Positions 9,825 to 18,198 of a stretch of 64,000 nucleotides of DNA are shown here, piece after piece. The stretch's first letter is position 1. Each line of letters opens with the position of its first letter. The stretch spans positions 868,001 to 932,000 of the forward strand of contig NZ_OY762426.1 of assembly GCF_963665675.1 (NCBI RefSeq). The letters are read 5' to 3'. Source of the DNA: an uncultured Methanolobus sp. (GTDB taxonomy: Archaea > Halobacteriota > Methanosarcinia > Methanosarcinales > Methanosarcinaceae). A model generated the notes under the pieces. That model was not told the DNA's origin, searched no databases, and worked only from the letters and a program-made list of their open reading frames with translations. Made by a program: the position numbers and the translations under genes.

Positions 9825-9843
9825 CGGACTGGTGTCCGTTTTT
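9825..9843 (+). terminator. Hairpin terminator after the J-domain gene
   Basis: CGGAC-TGGT-GTCCG (9825-9838) followed by five T, 52 bases after the stop of the J-domain gene and ahead of the convergent lipoprotein gene. Confidence 0.65.
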
Positions 9844-9918
9844 GCTTTCACGCCTGGTGTACACCTATTCATATCACGAAAAAAGAAAAGAATACTGTTC
9901 CTTTGAGTATTCTAATGA

Positions 9919-10656
9919 TCAAACTGCTTCCTGTCCGAAATAGTCAGAAGTTGTTGAAACTGAACTTACTATTACTGTTGAACTATTCTGTATGACGTAC
10001 TCGCTTAACCCAATGTCACTGTCAGGATTTCCCCAGTCATATGTATATCCCAGTCTGGTCCAGGGATACTCATCGTAAGTGCTGTTGTTGAGGGAATTGA
10101 ACCATTCGACATGTTCCTGTGAGACGTTCTCATTAAACTCAAGCTGAGCCTGGGTATCTGTGACCTCAGGGTCAGGAGTCGGTCTGAAAAGGTCATCTGG
10201 TCTTACCCACATTTCCACAAAATACTCATTTCCGTCATCATGCGGAAGACCTATGAGCTGTTCCAGTCTAAGTGTTAGTTCATCGTTCTGAACATCATTT
10301 TGCTCAACGAAGTCTTTCAATTCAGGAATAACCATCACCCATGTGTCTCCCCACCATGTGGACACGTTTGAATCGACAGGGTAGCTTTCAGGATACTTAG
10401 TCCATGTGACAACAAGGACATATTTATCTCCTGAAACTTCACTCCATTGAAGTTCAGTGTTAGACTCGATTATCGGGCTCAACTCTGTATATATTTCCTC
10501 ATCTTCGGCTACCATTGCATCTTCGATCGCAGCCTGGTACATCTGGTCAAGGTCTGTTACTCCGGATGAGTCCTGATTACCATCAAGAACACATCCTGTA
10601 GATAGTATAGCCACCATAGATATGGAAAATATCAATAATAAGTTGCTATTTTTCAT
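9919..10656 (-). CDS. Predicted exported lipoprotein of unknown function
   Basis: A 245-residue acidic protein with a signal peptide (residues 1-21) and a lipobox ending STGC (C22), so probably anchored on the outside of the membrane. The mature part is rich in Asp, Glu, Trp and Tyr (VTWTKYPESYP, STWWGDTWVMVIPELKDF) and carries NxS/T sites, as S-layer-associated proteins do. No enzymatic motif is recognised. It stands alone between a terminator and tRNA-Gly. The gap upstream (10657-10955) holds TATA-like and TTTATA-repeat sequence (about 10769-10790) but no ORF. Confidence 0.7.
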   Translation of the reverse strand: MKNSNLLLIFSISMVAILSTGCVLDGNQDSSGVTDLDQMYQAAIEDAMVAEDEEIYTELSPIIESNTELQWSEVSGDKYVLVVTWTKYPESYPVDSNVSTWWGDTWVMVIPELKDFVEQNDVQNDELTLRLEQLIGLPHDDGNEYFVEMWVRPDDLFRPTPDPEVTDTQAQLEFNENVSQEHVEWFNSLNNSTYDEYPWTRLGYTYDWGNPDSDIGLSEYVIQNSSTVIVSSVSTTSDYFGQEAV

Positions 10657-10955
10657 TATTTGCCCTTTATTGTGTCTTATTCTGATGTAATATTGTCTAA
10701 TTGTCTATTTTACAGAATTTGATCTCAAGTTTGCACAAAGACTAATATATACAAATCTCGATGGTATTTATATTTATATTTATATTTCAATGTCTATTGG
10801 TGTCTGGCAATGAGCAATTCTGCAAGATCAATAAAGTAACAATCAACAAATAGCAACAACGATTTTAGTAAGTATCAATAAAAGATCAGAATAGCACCAT
10901 CACCACAAAATCTATAATCTCAGCCGTAATATCACTGATTACGATTTTTTAATGT

Positions 10956-11026
10956 GCGGCTGTAGTTTAGTGGTATGACCGGAGCTTCCCAAGCTCTGAA
11001 CTCGGGTTCGAATCCCGGCAGCCGCA
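10956..11026 (+). tRNA. tRNA-Gly (anticodon CCC)
   Basis: A complete 71-base cloverleaf: acceptor GCGGCTG/CAGCCGC, D arm GTTTAGTGGTATGAC, anticodon stem GGAGC/GCTCT around loop TTCCCAA (anticodon CCC), T arm TCGGG-TTCGAAT-CCCGG and discriminator A. No intron; CCA is not encoded. It borders the AT-rich accessory stretch to its right. Confidence 0.95.
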
Positions 11027-11155
11027 TGGAATTTATAGGATATAGTTAAGGCTGATTTTTTGTACGCTATAAACATTATAAACGAATAGTAATTGTTATA
11101 AACAATGTAGTGCATAAAATCTTTACTGATATAATAATAGTTTTTGGAAATTAAT

Positions 11156-12253
11156 ATGTCAAACTGGATTTTTGCAATAGTATGCTTAATAATTGGTCTG
11201 ATTTTAGGATCCAGCATTTCTAAAACAGAGAATTTTAAAAAATTGAAGCCATTAGTAGAATGGTTTGATAATCTATCAAGTAAATGGAATCCACGAATTA
11301 ACTCCATATTAATTCTATTGACGGTAATTACAATTTTGACTATATTACCATCTTATTTTAGCCCATATATTGTTCAGGTAAATTCTTATAAAGAATATGC
11401 TCCTGAAGATTATTTAACTGAAGCTGGTTTGGAAACTCCTTCATATACTTTAAAAACAACATATGTTGTACAAACTAAACCACAATCACTTTTATGGCCT
11501 TTGAACAAACAGACTTTTATTTTACCCAAAGACAGCTACAAAATAAAAGTAATCCAAAGTGATATGTTCCGAGCAAGAATTGATAATGAGGATAAAAAAA
11601 TATTTTTTTATTTTTTATATGATCGTTCGAAAGTAGAAAATACTCAATTATCATATAGTTATAGACAAAAACAACAACCAGAAGTTGTTCTTTTAGATTA
11701 TGATATGCATCTAATTCTTAACAACATAGAAGAAAATTTCATAATAGAAAATACTGAAAATGCAAAAATCACTTCATATCGGGCAAATTGGTTAGTTAAC
11801 AACGATGAAAAAATGTGGAAAATTGAAAATATAACAGTAGAGCCTTTTAAAGTTTTTGTAGATGATAAAGAAATTGATTTTGACTATTCTTATGAACTCT
11901 ATAACGATACAGAAGTTTTAGTTTATAGTTGGGATATGAATTTTGAAGAAAACGAAATAAAGCATGTAAAAATATTAACAAATACAAGTGCAAATTACTA
12001 CAAATATGTTCATGGTATCAATTTAGAACGATACGATGAAAGTTTTAATCCTACTTTCCCATATGAAAATGGGACTTTCAATTGGGCTTACTTTATAGCT
12101 ACTTTTGAAGACTATCCCTATCCTAATGCTTCGGATTATTATGATGGTCAATCAGTAAGATTCATTTCGTTCCCACTCAATAAATCAATGTTAGAATGGA
12201 ATAAGAAGCAATATGGCAACAAAAGCTTGTATTTAGGACCAAACAGTAGCTAA
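11156..12253 (+). CDS. Membrane-anchored protein of unknown function
   Basis: A 365-residue protein with two hydrophobic segments (about residues 4-20 and 50-72) and a large, probably external, beta-rich C-terminal part with many Asn, Tyr and NxS/T sites. Codon use is strikingly AT-rich compared with genes left of the tRNA, which suggests transfer. The gene ends only 9 bases before the left end of the IS4-type element. No family was recognised. The ATG at 11156 is preferred over a TTG at 11144. The upstream gap contains three TTATAAAC motifs (about 11067-11104) that could be promoter or operator elements. Confidence 0.65.
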   Translation: MSNWIFAIVCLIIGLILGSSISKTENFKKLKPLVEWFDNLSSKWNPRINSILILLTVITILTILPSYFSPYIVQVNSYKEYAPEDYLTEAGLETPSYTLKTTYVVQTKPQSLLWPLNKQTFILPKDSYKIKVIQSDMFRARIDNEDKKIFFYFLYDRSKVENTQLSYSYRQKQQPEVVLLDYDMHLILNNIEENFIIENTENAKITSYRANWLVNNDEKMWKIENITVEPFKVFVDDKEIDFDYSYELYNDTEVLVYSWDMNFEENEIKHVKILTNTSANYYKYVHGINLERYDESFNPTFPYENGTFNWAYFIATFEDYPYPNASDYYDGQSVRFISFPLNKSMLEWNKKQYGNKSLYLGPNSS

Positions 12254-12262
12254 ATCATAATT

Positions 12263-13708
12263 CATGTGTCATCGGTTAAGCCCACCATTCCTCTCTAAAT
12301 CGTTGTCTATTAACATGCGGATCTAATGCCTGACTTGAATATACCTCCATTATCATTTCAAGTGACATTTCTATTCCACAATATTTCAATATCAATCTAA
12401 GCTGATTGTTAGCATTCTCTGAGAATATCGTGCTCCATCGAAGTTGTGTATACCTTAACTTCATCTCTTTTTCATTGTTGCTTCTCACAATCGTGTATAT
12501 CCTTCTACTAACAAGAAGTGTCAGCATTGCTATCCATATGTATGCTTCAACAATATTTTTATTAGTTGTATTCACAACATCCATTGCATACCTGCTTTTG
12601 AGTTCCTTGAATACTAATTCAATGTCCCATCTTGCTCCATAGAGTTTCGCAATGTCTTCTGCGTCCAGTACATCCGATGGGATATTTGTAATATATGTAT
12701 GATACTTTTCTGTCTCCTTATTCATTATCGCTATCATTCGGAACATTTCACTGTCGTTCTTCTGCTTGCCATTATAGTCTCGACGTTTAAAAGAAATTTC
12801 TACATCTGCATCAAGAACCTGTCTTTTCAGATGAGGTAACACTTCACTTATGCATTTTCCTTTGACATCGATACTTCGACCTCTATGAGTGCTGTTAACA
12901 TTAACGATAAGAGGATCTGCATTATTCTTCAACCGGGACACAAAATATCCGCCGTTATCCTGAATCCTTGCGAATAACTGGTGCTTATAGAATCCAAGAT
13001 CAATAAGGAGGATTCTATTCTTGATCCATGGTCCCATACGCAATGTCTTCAACTCATTAGTGCTTTCGGCATAAAGAGCTACATTTTTTGGTTCATTGGC
13101 TATTGCACTTACCAGTAATCCTACTTTTACACCTGCAGCAACCGTTCTTATCCTTGCAGCAGGCCATTTTTCAGATAATGAACTATGTAGTCGAACAATG
13201 CTGCTATTCTGGATCAGTACATCTTCGAATTGGGAGAGTTTCTCCGAAAGATGTTTGTTCTGTTCTTGAGTAAGTTGTTCTATCCCGTGCATAACGCAAG
13301 CTTGCAGAAATGCAACCAACTCAGGAGTGAAACGTTCATACCAGCTACCATCGCTTATTTTCTTAGTAGCTGCTTTTTCATAACTGCGTTTAAGACTGGC
13401 TAAAGTGTGCTGGAGCTGAACACCAAACCCCAAGGTTAGAACCCAAAACATTATCACAGGATCGATTTTTCGTTCCCGTTTTACAAGACCTGTTTCGTGT
13501 GCAGTTTGGCGTAGCCAATCAGGAGGGAAAATACTGCAAAGGTTTTTCTCGATGATTTGTGGATCGTTTGTCATTATTGTCCCCTCAGACAATAAAATAT
13601 TGGCAGTCGAGTATATATATCTAATTTGCGATAGGAATCCAGTCAGAATCGTTGATGTTAGAAAAACAGCATCATTTGACTTGTTTTTTTCTTAACCGAT
13701 GACACATG
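12263..13708 (-). mobile_element. IS4-family (ISH8-type) insertion sequence
   Basis: A 1446-base element with perfect 18-bp terminal inverted repeats CATGTGTCATCGGTTAAG (12263-12280) and its complement (13691-13708); TT/AA outside also match. It encodes one transposase on the minus strand. The 10-base flanks, AATCATAATT left and AAAATCTATC right, do not match, so no target duplication is present. cas1 sequence is found on the right side only, so the element sits at a deletion or rearrangement junction. Confidence 0.88.
12276..13574 (-). CDS. IS4-family transposase
   Basis: A 432-residue DDE transposase. The catalytic aspartate region ILLIDLGFYKHQLF and the family C-terminal signature LYGARWDIELVFKELKSRY (Y-x2-R-x-E-x6-K type, with the catalytic glutamate) are intact, and there is no frameshift, so the element may be active. 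The ATG ending at 13574 has GAGGGG about 8 bases upstream and is preferred over a TTG 18 bases earlier. The stop codon lies inside the left terminal repeat. Confidence 0.88.
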   Translation of the reverse strand: MTNDPQIIEKNLCSIFPPDWLRQTAHETGLVKRERKIDPVIMFWVLTLGFGVQLQHTLASLKRSYEKAATKKISDGSWYERFTPELVAFLQACVMHGIEQLTQEQNKHLSEKLSQFEDVLIQNSSIVRLHSSLSEKWPAARIRTVAAGVKVGLLVSAIANEPKNVALYAESTNELKTLRMGPWIKNRILLIDLGFYKHQLFARIQDNGGYFVSRLKNNADPLIVNVNSTHRGRSIDVKGKCISEVLPHLKRQVLDADVEISFKRRDYNGKQKNDSEMFRMIAIMNKETEKYHTYITNIPSDVLDAEDIAKLYGARWDIELVFKELKSRYAMDVVNTTNKNIVEAYIWIAMLTLLVSRRIYTIVRSNNEKEMKLRYTQLRWSTIFSENANNQLRLILKYCGIEMSLEMIMEVYSSQALDPHVNRQRFREEWWA

Positions 13709-13712
13709 AAAA

Positions 13713-14264
13713 TCTATCAGGGAACTAATGGGTATTGAAGGCGGTATTGCTTGGAAGTATTGGAATGAGTTTAACAAAGTCATTCCTATTGAGTATGATT
13801 TTAAAGCACGAATAGACAAGTACAGGCGGCCAATGGGAGCTGGAGATAAAGCAAACGTAATGCTCAACTATGGATATTCGTTGCTTGAATCTGAATGTTT
13901 ACGGATTATTAATTCAGTAGGTCTTGATTCACGTGTTGGGTTTTTGCATGAAATGAATCCAAGTAAACATAGTTTGGCTTATGATTTTCAGGAGCCTTTT
14001 AGATTCCTTGTTGATCTTGCAGTTATTAATCTAATTGAAAAAGAAGCAATGGAGAATAAGGATTTCATAAGAACAGAAAGTTATTCTCTCAGGTTAAAGC
14101 CTTCAGGAGCAAAAAAGGCCACAGATGAGTTTAATTTAATGATGAACAGTAAGATTGAGTACAGAAAAAAGAATACTACTTGGGGTAGTGTCTTGCTGTT
14201 GAAAGGTAGAGAGTTAGCTCAACATCTCACAGGCAATAGGAAAATGATTGATTTTAGTAAGCCT
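13713..14264 (+). pseudogene. cas1: cas1 remnant, part 1 (catalytic core, N-terminal domain lost)
   Basis: Frame 13713-14264 encodes SIREL followed by MGIEGGIAWKYW, NYGYSLLESE, GFLHEMNP and AYDFQEPFR. This is the helical catalytic domain of Cas1, the CRISPR spacer integrase. The catalytic Glu (in MGIEG), His (in FLHE) and Asp (in YDFQ) are all present with the expected spacing of about 70 and 12 residues. The N-terminal beta domain of roughly 150 residues is missing: cas1 sequence begins at the right end of the IS4-type element. The frame runs to a stop at 14268-14270 contributed by the ISH3-type insertion. The remaining C-terminus continues at 15549. Confidence 0.85.
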
Positions 14265-15543
14265 CAGTAGTTTGCTAATTTTCCACTCGGTCACAAAGTA
14301 GTGCCTTTCGATAGCTTTATATGCGGCGAGAACGCCGCCATATGTCGTTTCTAAAATTCAATTCCAGCACCCCTTCTAAAGTCGAGTTAAGACCAAAACA
14401 ATGTATCAATGCTGTTCTAAAACCTCTTACTGATAATATCGCCATTAATATCAATGGTTCTCTTACCTGTAAAGACCTATTTTATGCTGCTATATGTATG
14501 GCAGTAGAAAAAAGTTCAGTTCATTCCATGTCGAAACACTATCAAGACGTTCCTTGTGAAACATCTACAAGATATCATCTCAATAAATTGGATCTTGAAG
14601 AACTAATCCGGTTAAATGCAAAGATTCTACTTCAAGGTCCTATTAGTACTCTAAAAACTGAGAAAAAGTATGAGTTTGCTATTGACTTTACAAATGACCC
14701 TTACTATGGAGAAACTGATTCATCCAATGAAAACTACGTCATACGTGGACAGGCAAAAAAATCTACAAACTCTTTCTATTCATATATTTCATTGTCCATC
14801 ATAAACAAGAATGAGAGGTTCACTATATCCGTTCTTCCAGTAGAAAGAAGTGAAACAAAGATCAATTACCTCGCTTATTTCGTTGATCTGATAGGGAACC
14901 TTGATCTTAAGATCAAGGTTCTTTGTTTGGACAGAGAGTTTAGCTCTGTTGATGTGTTTGAGTTCTTACAGAACAAAGACATTCCTCATATTACTCCTGT
15001 AGTTAAAAAAGGAAACGTGATCAAACGACTACTTATTGGTAGAAAGGCAAGGGATTCGCAATATGTTATGAAGAATCCTCAGAAGAAAGAGGTTCGGCTA
15101 AATATCGTTATTGATGTCAAGTACATGAAAGGTAAAAGGAATAAAAAAGGATGCGAAAACCTTGGTTTTGTTGTTTATGGGCTCAACTGGAAGCCCCGGA
15201 AGATTAGCACGGTCTATAGAAGAAGGTTTGCAATCGAATCGTCTTACAGGATGAGGAATATAGTCAAACCCAGAACATCGACAAGGAACGTTACTTTCAG
15301 GTACTTTTTTACATTGGTATCGTTCCTGCTTAGAAATACATGGCTCCTAATTCAGAAAAAGCATTTTACGATTGTAAAACGAGGTCCTCAAACAATTGAT
15401 GAGGATAGGTTCAGGTTTGACAGATTTATCCTGTTTGTTGAGGAATGGTTTAGAAGAAACTTAAGGGTTCAATTGGTAGTGCGGTGTTTGAGGTAGATGA
15501 ATAGCGGTAAGGAGAAAAAGGAGGGAAAAATAGCGAAGTACTG
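14265..15543 (+). mobile_element. ISH3-family insertion sequence inside cas1
   Basis: A 1279-base element with 20-bp imperfect terminal inverted repeats, consensus CAGTASTTYGCTAWTTTTCC (17 of 20 identical, 14265-14284 and 15524-15543). It is flanked by a perfect 5-bp target duplication AGCCT (14260-14264 and 15544-15548), as known for ISH3 elements. Removing the element and one AGCCT joins the two cas1 pieces in frame, which confirms both boundaries. Confidence 0.9.
14342..15496 (+). CDS. ISH3-family transposase
   Basis: A 384-residue DDE transposase with FAIDFTNDPYYG (D115), LCLDREFSS (D197) and RRRFAIESSYRM (E299), the spacing seen in ISH3 proteins. Intact. The ATG at 14342 is chosen over one at 14321, because an imperfect palindrome (about 14319-14345, GCGGCG/CGCCGC) covers the earlier start and may restrain translation. 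Confidence 0.85.
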   Translation: MSFLKFNSSTPSKVELRPKQCINAVLKPLTDNIAININGSLTCKDLFYAAICMAVEKSSVHSMSKHYQDVPCETSTRYHLNKLDLEELIRLNAKILLQGPISTLKTEKKYEFAIDFTNDPYYGETDSSNENYVIRGQAKKSTNSFYSYISLSIINKNERFTISVLPVERSETKINYLAYFVDLIGNLDLKIKVLCLDREFSSVDVFEFLQNKDIPHITPVVKKGNVIKRLLIGRKARDSQYVMKNPQKKEVRLNIVIDVKYMKGKRNKKGCENLGFVVYGLNWKPRKISTVYRRRFAIESSYRMRNIVKPRTSTRNVTFRYFFTLVSFLLRNTWLLIQKKHFTIVKRGPQTIDEDRFRFDRFILFVEEWFRRNLRVQLVVRCLR

Positions 15544-15740
15544 AGCCTGCTTATGTTGGGAAAAGAGATGATACCGACCTGTTGAGAAAGAAAATTCTTG
15601 CTATTGGGTATAAAGAATGGAAAGAAATGGGATTTTCTAAGGGTACATTGCATTACATGAAGAAAAATGCAAAGAGCGATAAGCCATTTACTATGAATGC
15701 TCATGTTAAGGAAAGGTTGGAGATTTGGGAAGGATGTTAA
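15544..15740 (+). pseudogene. cas1: cas1 remnant, part 2 (C-terminal tail)
   Basis: After the right AGCCT duplication the frame reads AYVGKRDDTDLLRKKI, then AIGYKEWKEMGFSKGTLHY and KPFTMNAHVKERLEIW, ending with TAA at 15738-15740. This is the conserved tail of archaeal/bacterial Cas1 (the GFSKGTLHYMK motif). It joins DFSKP of part 1 in frame. The stop is followed after one base by the DUF5677 start. Confidence 0.85.
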
Positions 15741-15741
15741 G

Positions 15742-16818
15742 ATGTTTACCACAGATGAAAATAAAAAATTCATAGAAGAAATTTATAAAAATATTGATGT
15801 GGACAATTTTAATTTAGATGATATTGGCGATGTGGATGAATACATTTCAGAAATCTTTAATGAAGCAATTTCTGAAGCTTCAATGTCTACATTTGAAGAT
15901 TTAAAATCTAATCTCTTAAACCAGTTAGAATTTTGGCGAGCAGCAGATGATACTTTTGAACAGCGTCTCTATGAAGTTTGGGAAAAGCCCTTGAATTTAT
16001 TAGAAATGCTCATAATCATTGCTATTGAAGGTGGCAGTATTTATAATGAAGAAATGAGACCAGATGCCGTTCAAAATAAGGATTATGTGTTTGAGTCTTT
16101 GTGTAGACTTCATGCCAGAGCTTGTCTTGTTAGTAGAGAAATTTTAAATTTGATGAAGGGAGGATATGCTTCAGGAGCACTTTCTAGATGGCGAACACTT
16201 CATGAAATTGCGGTTGTTGGTTACTTCATCAAGAAGCATGGGAACGATGTTGCAGAACGGTATCTTTGTTATCATGTTATCGATTCATATAAAGCGATGC
16301 GTCAGCAGCTTGAGTTTACAGAATATTTAGAGATTTCTCAGTATTCAGAAAAAGAAATTAAATACATTACCGAAGCCAGAGATGATTTGATTGACCGTTT
16401 TGGTAAACAGTATGGAGAACCTAATGGATGGGCCACTGACGTATTTAATGGGAAACGGGTTAGGTTTGCTGATATTGAAAAAGAAGCAGGTATAGATCAT
16501 TTAAGGCCATATTACAAGTTGGGAAGTCATTCCATTCATGCTGAATCAAAGGGATTTCTTTTTGACATTGGTTTAGTAGGAACAAAAAAAGACATAATGA
16601 TGGCTGGACCAAGCAATATGGGACTTGCCGATCCAGGAAGCCTTATGGCACTATCACTAAGCCAAATCACTACATGCTTTTTGCTCATGAATACAACTGT
16701 AAATGGTCTAATTTATTTGAAAACAATTCAATTACTTGTTAAAGAAATCGATGCAGAATTATCTAAAGTGCACGAATATACAATTTCTCGCGCAAATGAG
16801 TTTTCTAAAAAAGGGTAA
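15742..16818 (+). CDS. DUF5677-type protein coupled to cas1
   Basis: A 358-residue, probably cytosolic, helical protein. The core CRLHARACLVSREILNLMKGG followed by SRWRTLHEIAVVGYFIKKHG (about 110-160) is what I know as the DUF5677 signature; function is unknown. Conserved Arg/His residues (SRWRTLHE) could be catalytic, but this is not shown. The ATG at 15742 begins one base after the cas1 stop, with GGAAGG upstream inside cas1, so the two were probably co-translated before cas1 was broken. AT-rich codon use like the rest of the accessory stretch. Confidence 0.7.
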   Translation: MFTTDENKKFIEEIYKNIDVDNFNLDDIGDVDEYISEIFNEAISEASMSTFEDLKSNLLNQLEFWRAADDTFEQRLYEVWEKPLNLLEMLIIIAIEGGSIYNEEMRPDAVQNKDYVFESLCRLHARACLVSREILNLMKGGYASGALSRWRTLHEIAVVGYFIKKHGNDVAERYLCYHVIDSYKAMRQQLEFTEYLEISQYSEKEIKYITEARDDLIDRFGKQYGEPNGWATDVFNGKRVRFADIEKEAGIDHLRPYYKLGSHSIHAESKGFLFDIGLVGTKKDIMMAGPSNMGLADPGSLMALSLSQITTCFLLMNTTVNGLIYLKTIQLLVKEIDAELSKVHEYTISRANEFSKKG

Positions 16819-16838
16819 GTATTAATGATTTAACAAAA

Positions 16839-16997
16839 CTACTCTTTTTTTTGTGAGTATGGTTTGAGACTACCTATTAAAGAATCTACTTGATTTGGAT
16901 TGATGTAAAGAATCTGTGTGGTAGAGTTTCCTTGTGTTTTGATTCTTATATCTCCTGTTCTCATCTCATCTACGAACATACGGATTACATCTGCCAT
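16839..16997 (-). CDS. Possible small protein, 52 residues
   Basis: A short frame on the minus strand beginning MADVIRMFVDEM and continuing with GDIRIKTQGNSTTQILYIN. It has a plausible beta-strand-rich composition and normal codon use. GTGATGATA precedes the ATG. It reads towards the DUF5677 gene (convergent). I do not recognise a family. Confidence 0.45.
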   Translation of the reverse strand: MADVIRMFVDEMRTGDIRIKTQGNSTTQILYINPNQVDSLIGSLKPYSQKKE

Positions 16998-17054
16998 TAT
17001 CATCACTTACCTTAATATTTGCACATTTTGATTAATTATTTATGTTACACATTG

Positions 17055-17585
17055 CTAAATGTTAAATTTAAGATTACCAATCATAATAATCTTTTTTGAA
17101 TCATAGGTCGTATTTACATAATTATATTTTTGGTATCTTTGAGAATCATCTCTTTCATAAAAGAAAAGCCAAGTATCTTGCTTAATAATACTTGATGATG
17201 TATCATAAAAAGTAAATTTAAAAGTCGCATTCGTGGGTAAATTTGTTTTATTTGTCATTACATAGATTTTCCAGACCTCTTCATCGTCATCATCGGCGTC
17301 AATATTAGATTTAATTGAAGAATCATGGCTATATTCTGGATGTAGAGACGAATCTATTTTTACTAATAATTCTTCTGAAGAGGCTTGAAGAATGTAAGAA
17401 CCTGAATCATCACCATAATTGTGTACTTTAAAATTAAAACTATTTCCAGAATATTGATTAATTTCATTTGGGGGAGTAAATGTAAAATGTTCTAGTTCTG
17501 GAGAAGATGAGACTACAGAAAACATTAAACTAAATACCGCTACGATTACACCTATAATAGCAATGTCTTTTTCTGTGAGAGGCAT
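17055..17585 (-). CDS. Membrane-anchored hypothetical protein
   Basis: A 176-residue protein with one N-terminal hydrophobic segment (about residues 8-26) and a beta-rich outer part (FTPPNEINQYSGNSFNFKVHNYGDDSGSY...) resembling an immunoglobulin- or CARDB-like fold by pattern only. It has an Asp-rich patch DADDDDEE and several NxT sites. AT-rich; an accessory gene next to the MITE. Confidence 0.55.
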   Translation of the reverse strand: MPLTEKDIAIIGVIVAVFSLMFSVVSSSPELEHFTFTPPNEINQYSGNSFNFKVHNYGDDSGSYILQASSEELLVKIDSSLHPEYSHDSSIKSNIDADDDDEEVWKIYVMTNKTNLPTNATFKFTFYDTSSSIIKQDTWLFFYERDDSQRYQKYNYVNTTYDSKKIIMIGNLKFNI

Positions 17586-17612
17586 AAATAGACTTACATA
17601 TTTCTTAGTAAT

Positions 17613-17821
17613 AAATTTTTTTCATGCGTCATCGGTTAAGAGAAGAATCGTGATAAATAGCATGTAGTTTCATAACTTCATCAAAAACATACCAGTGATA
17701 AAACCAGTAGTATGAGATTACTTAACAGTTAAATTCTGTAAGTTAAGGTAGTTGTTATTGTCCAAAAACATTAGCAATAAGTAAATAAAACTCCTTAACC
17801 GAAGACACATGAAATTTTTTT
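17613..17821. mobile_element. Non-autonomous element (MITE) with ends of the IS4-type element, including target duplications
   Basis: The 189-base core (17623-17811) begins CATGCGTCATCGGTTAAG and ends CTTAACCGAAGACACATG; these ends match the IS4-type terminal repeats at 12263 and 13691 with one or two changes. It contains no ORF, and its interior does not resemble the IS interior. It is flanked by a perfect 10-bp duplication AAATTTTTTT (17613-17622 and 17812-17821). The duplication length fits an ISH8-type transposase acting in trans. Confidence 0.85.
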
Positions 17822-18198
17822 AATTAAGATTAATGAAAATAAATTAATGATAGTATTAGTAACTCAATTTATCTACAGTAGCAAATATTCCAAAATGTAA
17901 AAATAACGTACAAAAAATCAGAGATAACTATATCCCCGCATTCTCTATCGGGAATATAGGTAATGCCAAAAAACCGAACTTATTTGATAAGTTTCAATTG
18001 TAATGGTATCTCTAACAAGAAAACCGAACTTTTAATAATAATATGATCCGTTCTGAATTAACAAGAAAAAACGGAACTCTTACTTCAAATTCCAAATGTT
18101 TAATAGTTTAAAGAGACAAAACAGGTTTTTTAATCTGCATAATTACGTTGTTTTTCTCATAAAAAAATCTAAGTAAGAGTAAATATGTATTTGAAAGT
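17822..18198. other. AT-rich non-coding gap with a spaced motif
   Basis: No ORF. The motif AAAACCGAACT or AAAAACGGAACT appears three times, with its core at 17974, 18024 and 18072 (spacing 50 and 48). The second and third copies are preceded by AACAAG. There is also a short palindromic run near 17950 (TATCGGGAATATAG). The unit is too short and too regular in spacing to be a CRISPR; it could be a regulator-binding array or a decayed repeat. Confidence 0.4.

Noticed and set aside
10765..10795. TTTATA tandem repeat as a microsatellite of interest
   Set aside because: Only three or four imperfect units in AT-rich promoter-like sequence.
10956..11026. tRNA-Gly as an integrase attachment site
   Set aside because: No second copy of the tRNA 3' end and no tyrosine recombinase gene lie in the following 8 kb.
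12276..12640. Plus-strand frames opposite the IS4-type transposase
   Set aside because: They are shadows: no ribosome sites and the transposase frame carries family motifs.
14266..15540. AGTA as the target duplication of the ISH3-type element
   Set aside because: It gives unequal terminal repeats and leaves cas1 out of frame. AGCCT with 20-bp ends gives 17/20 matched ends and restores the frame.
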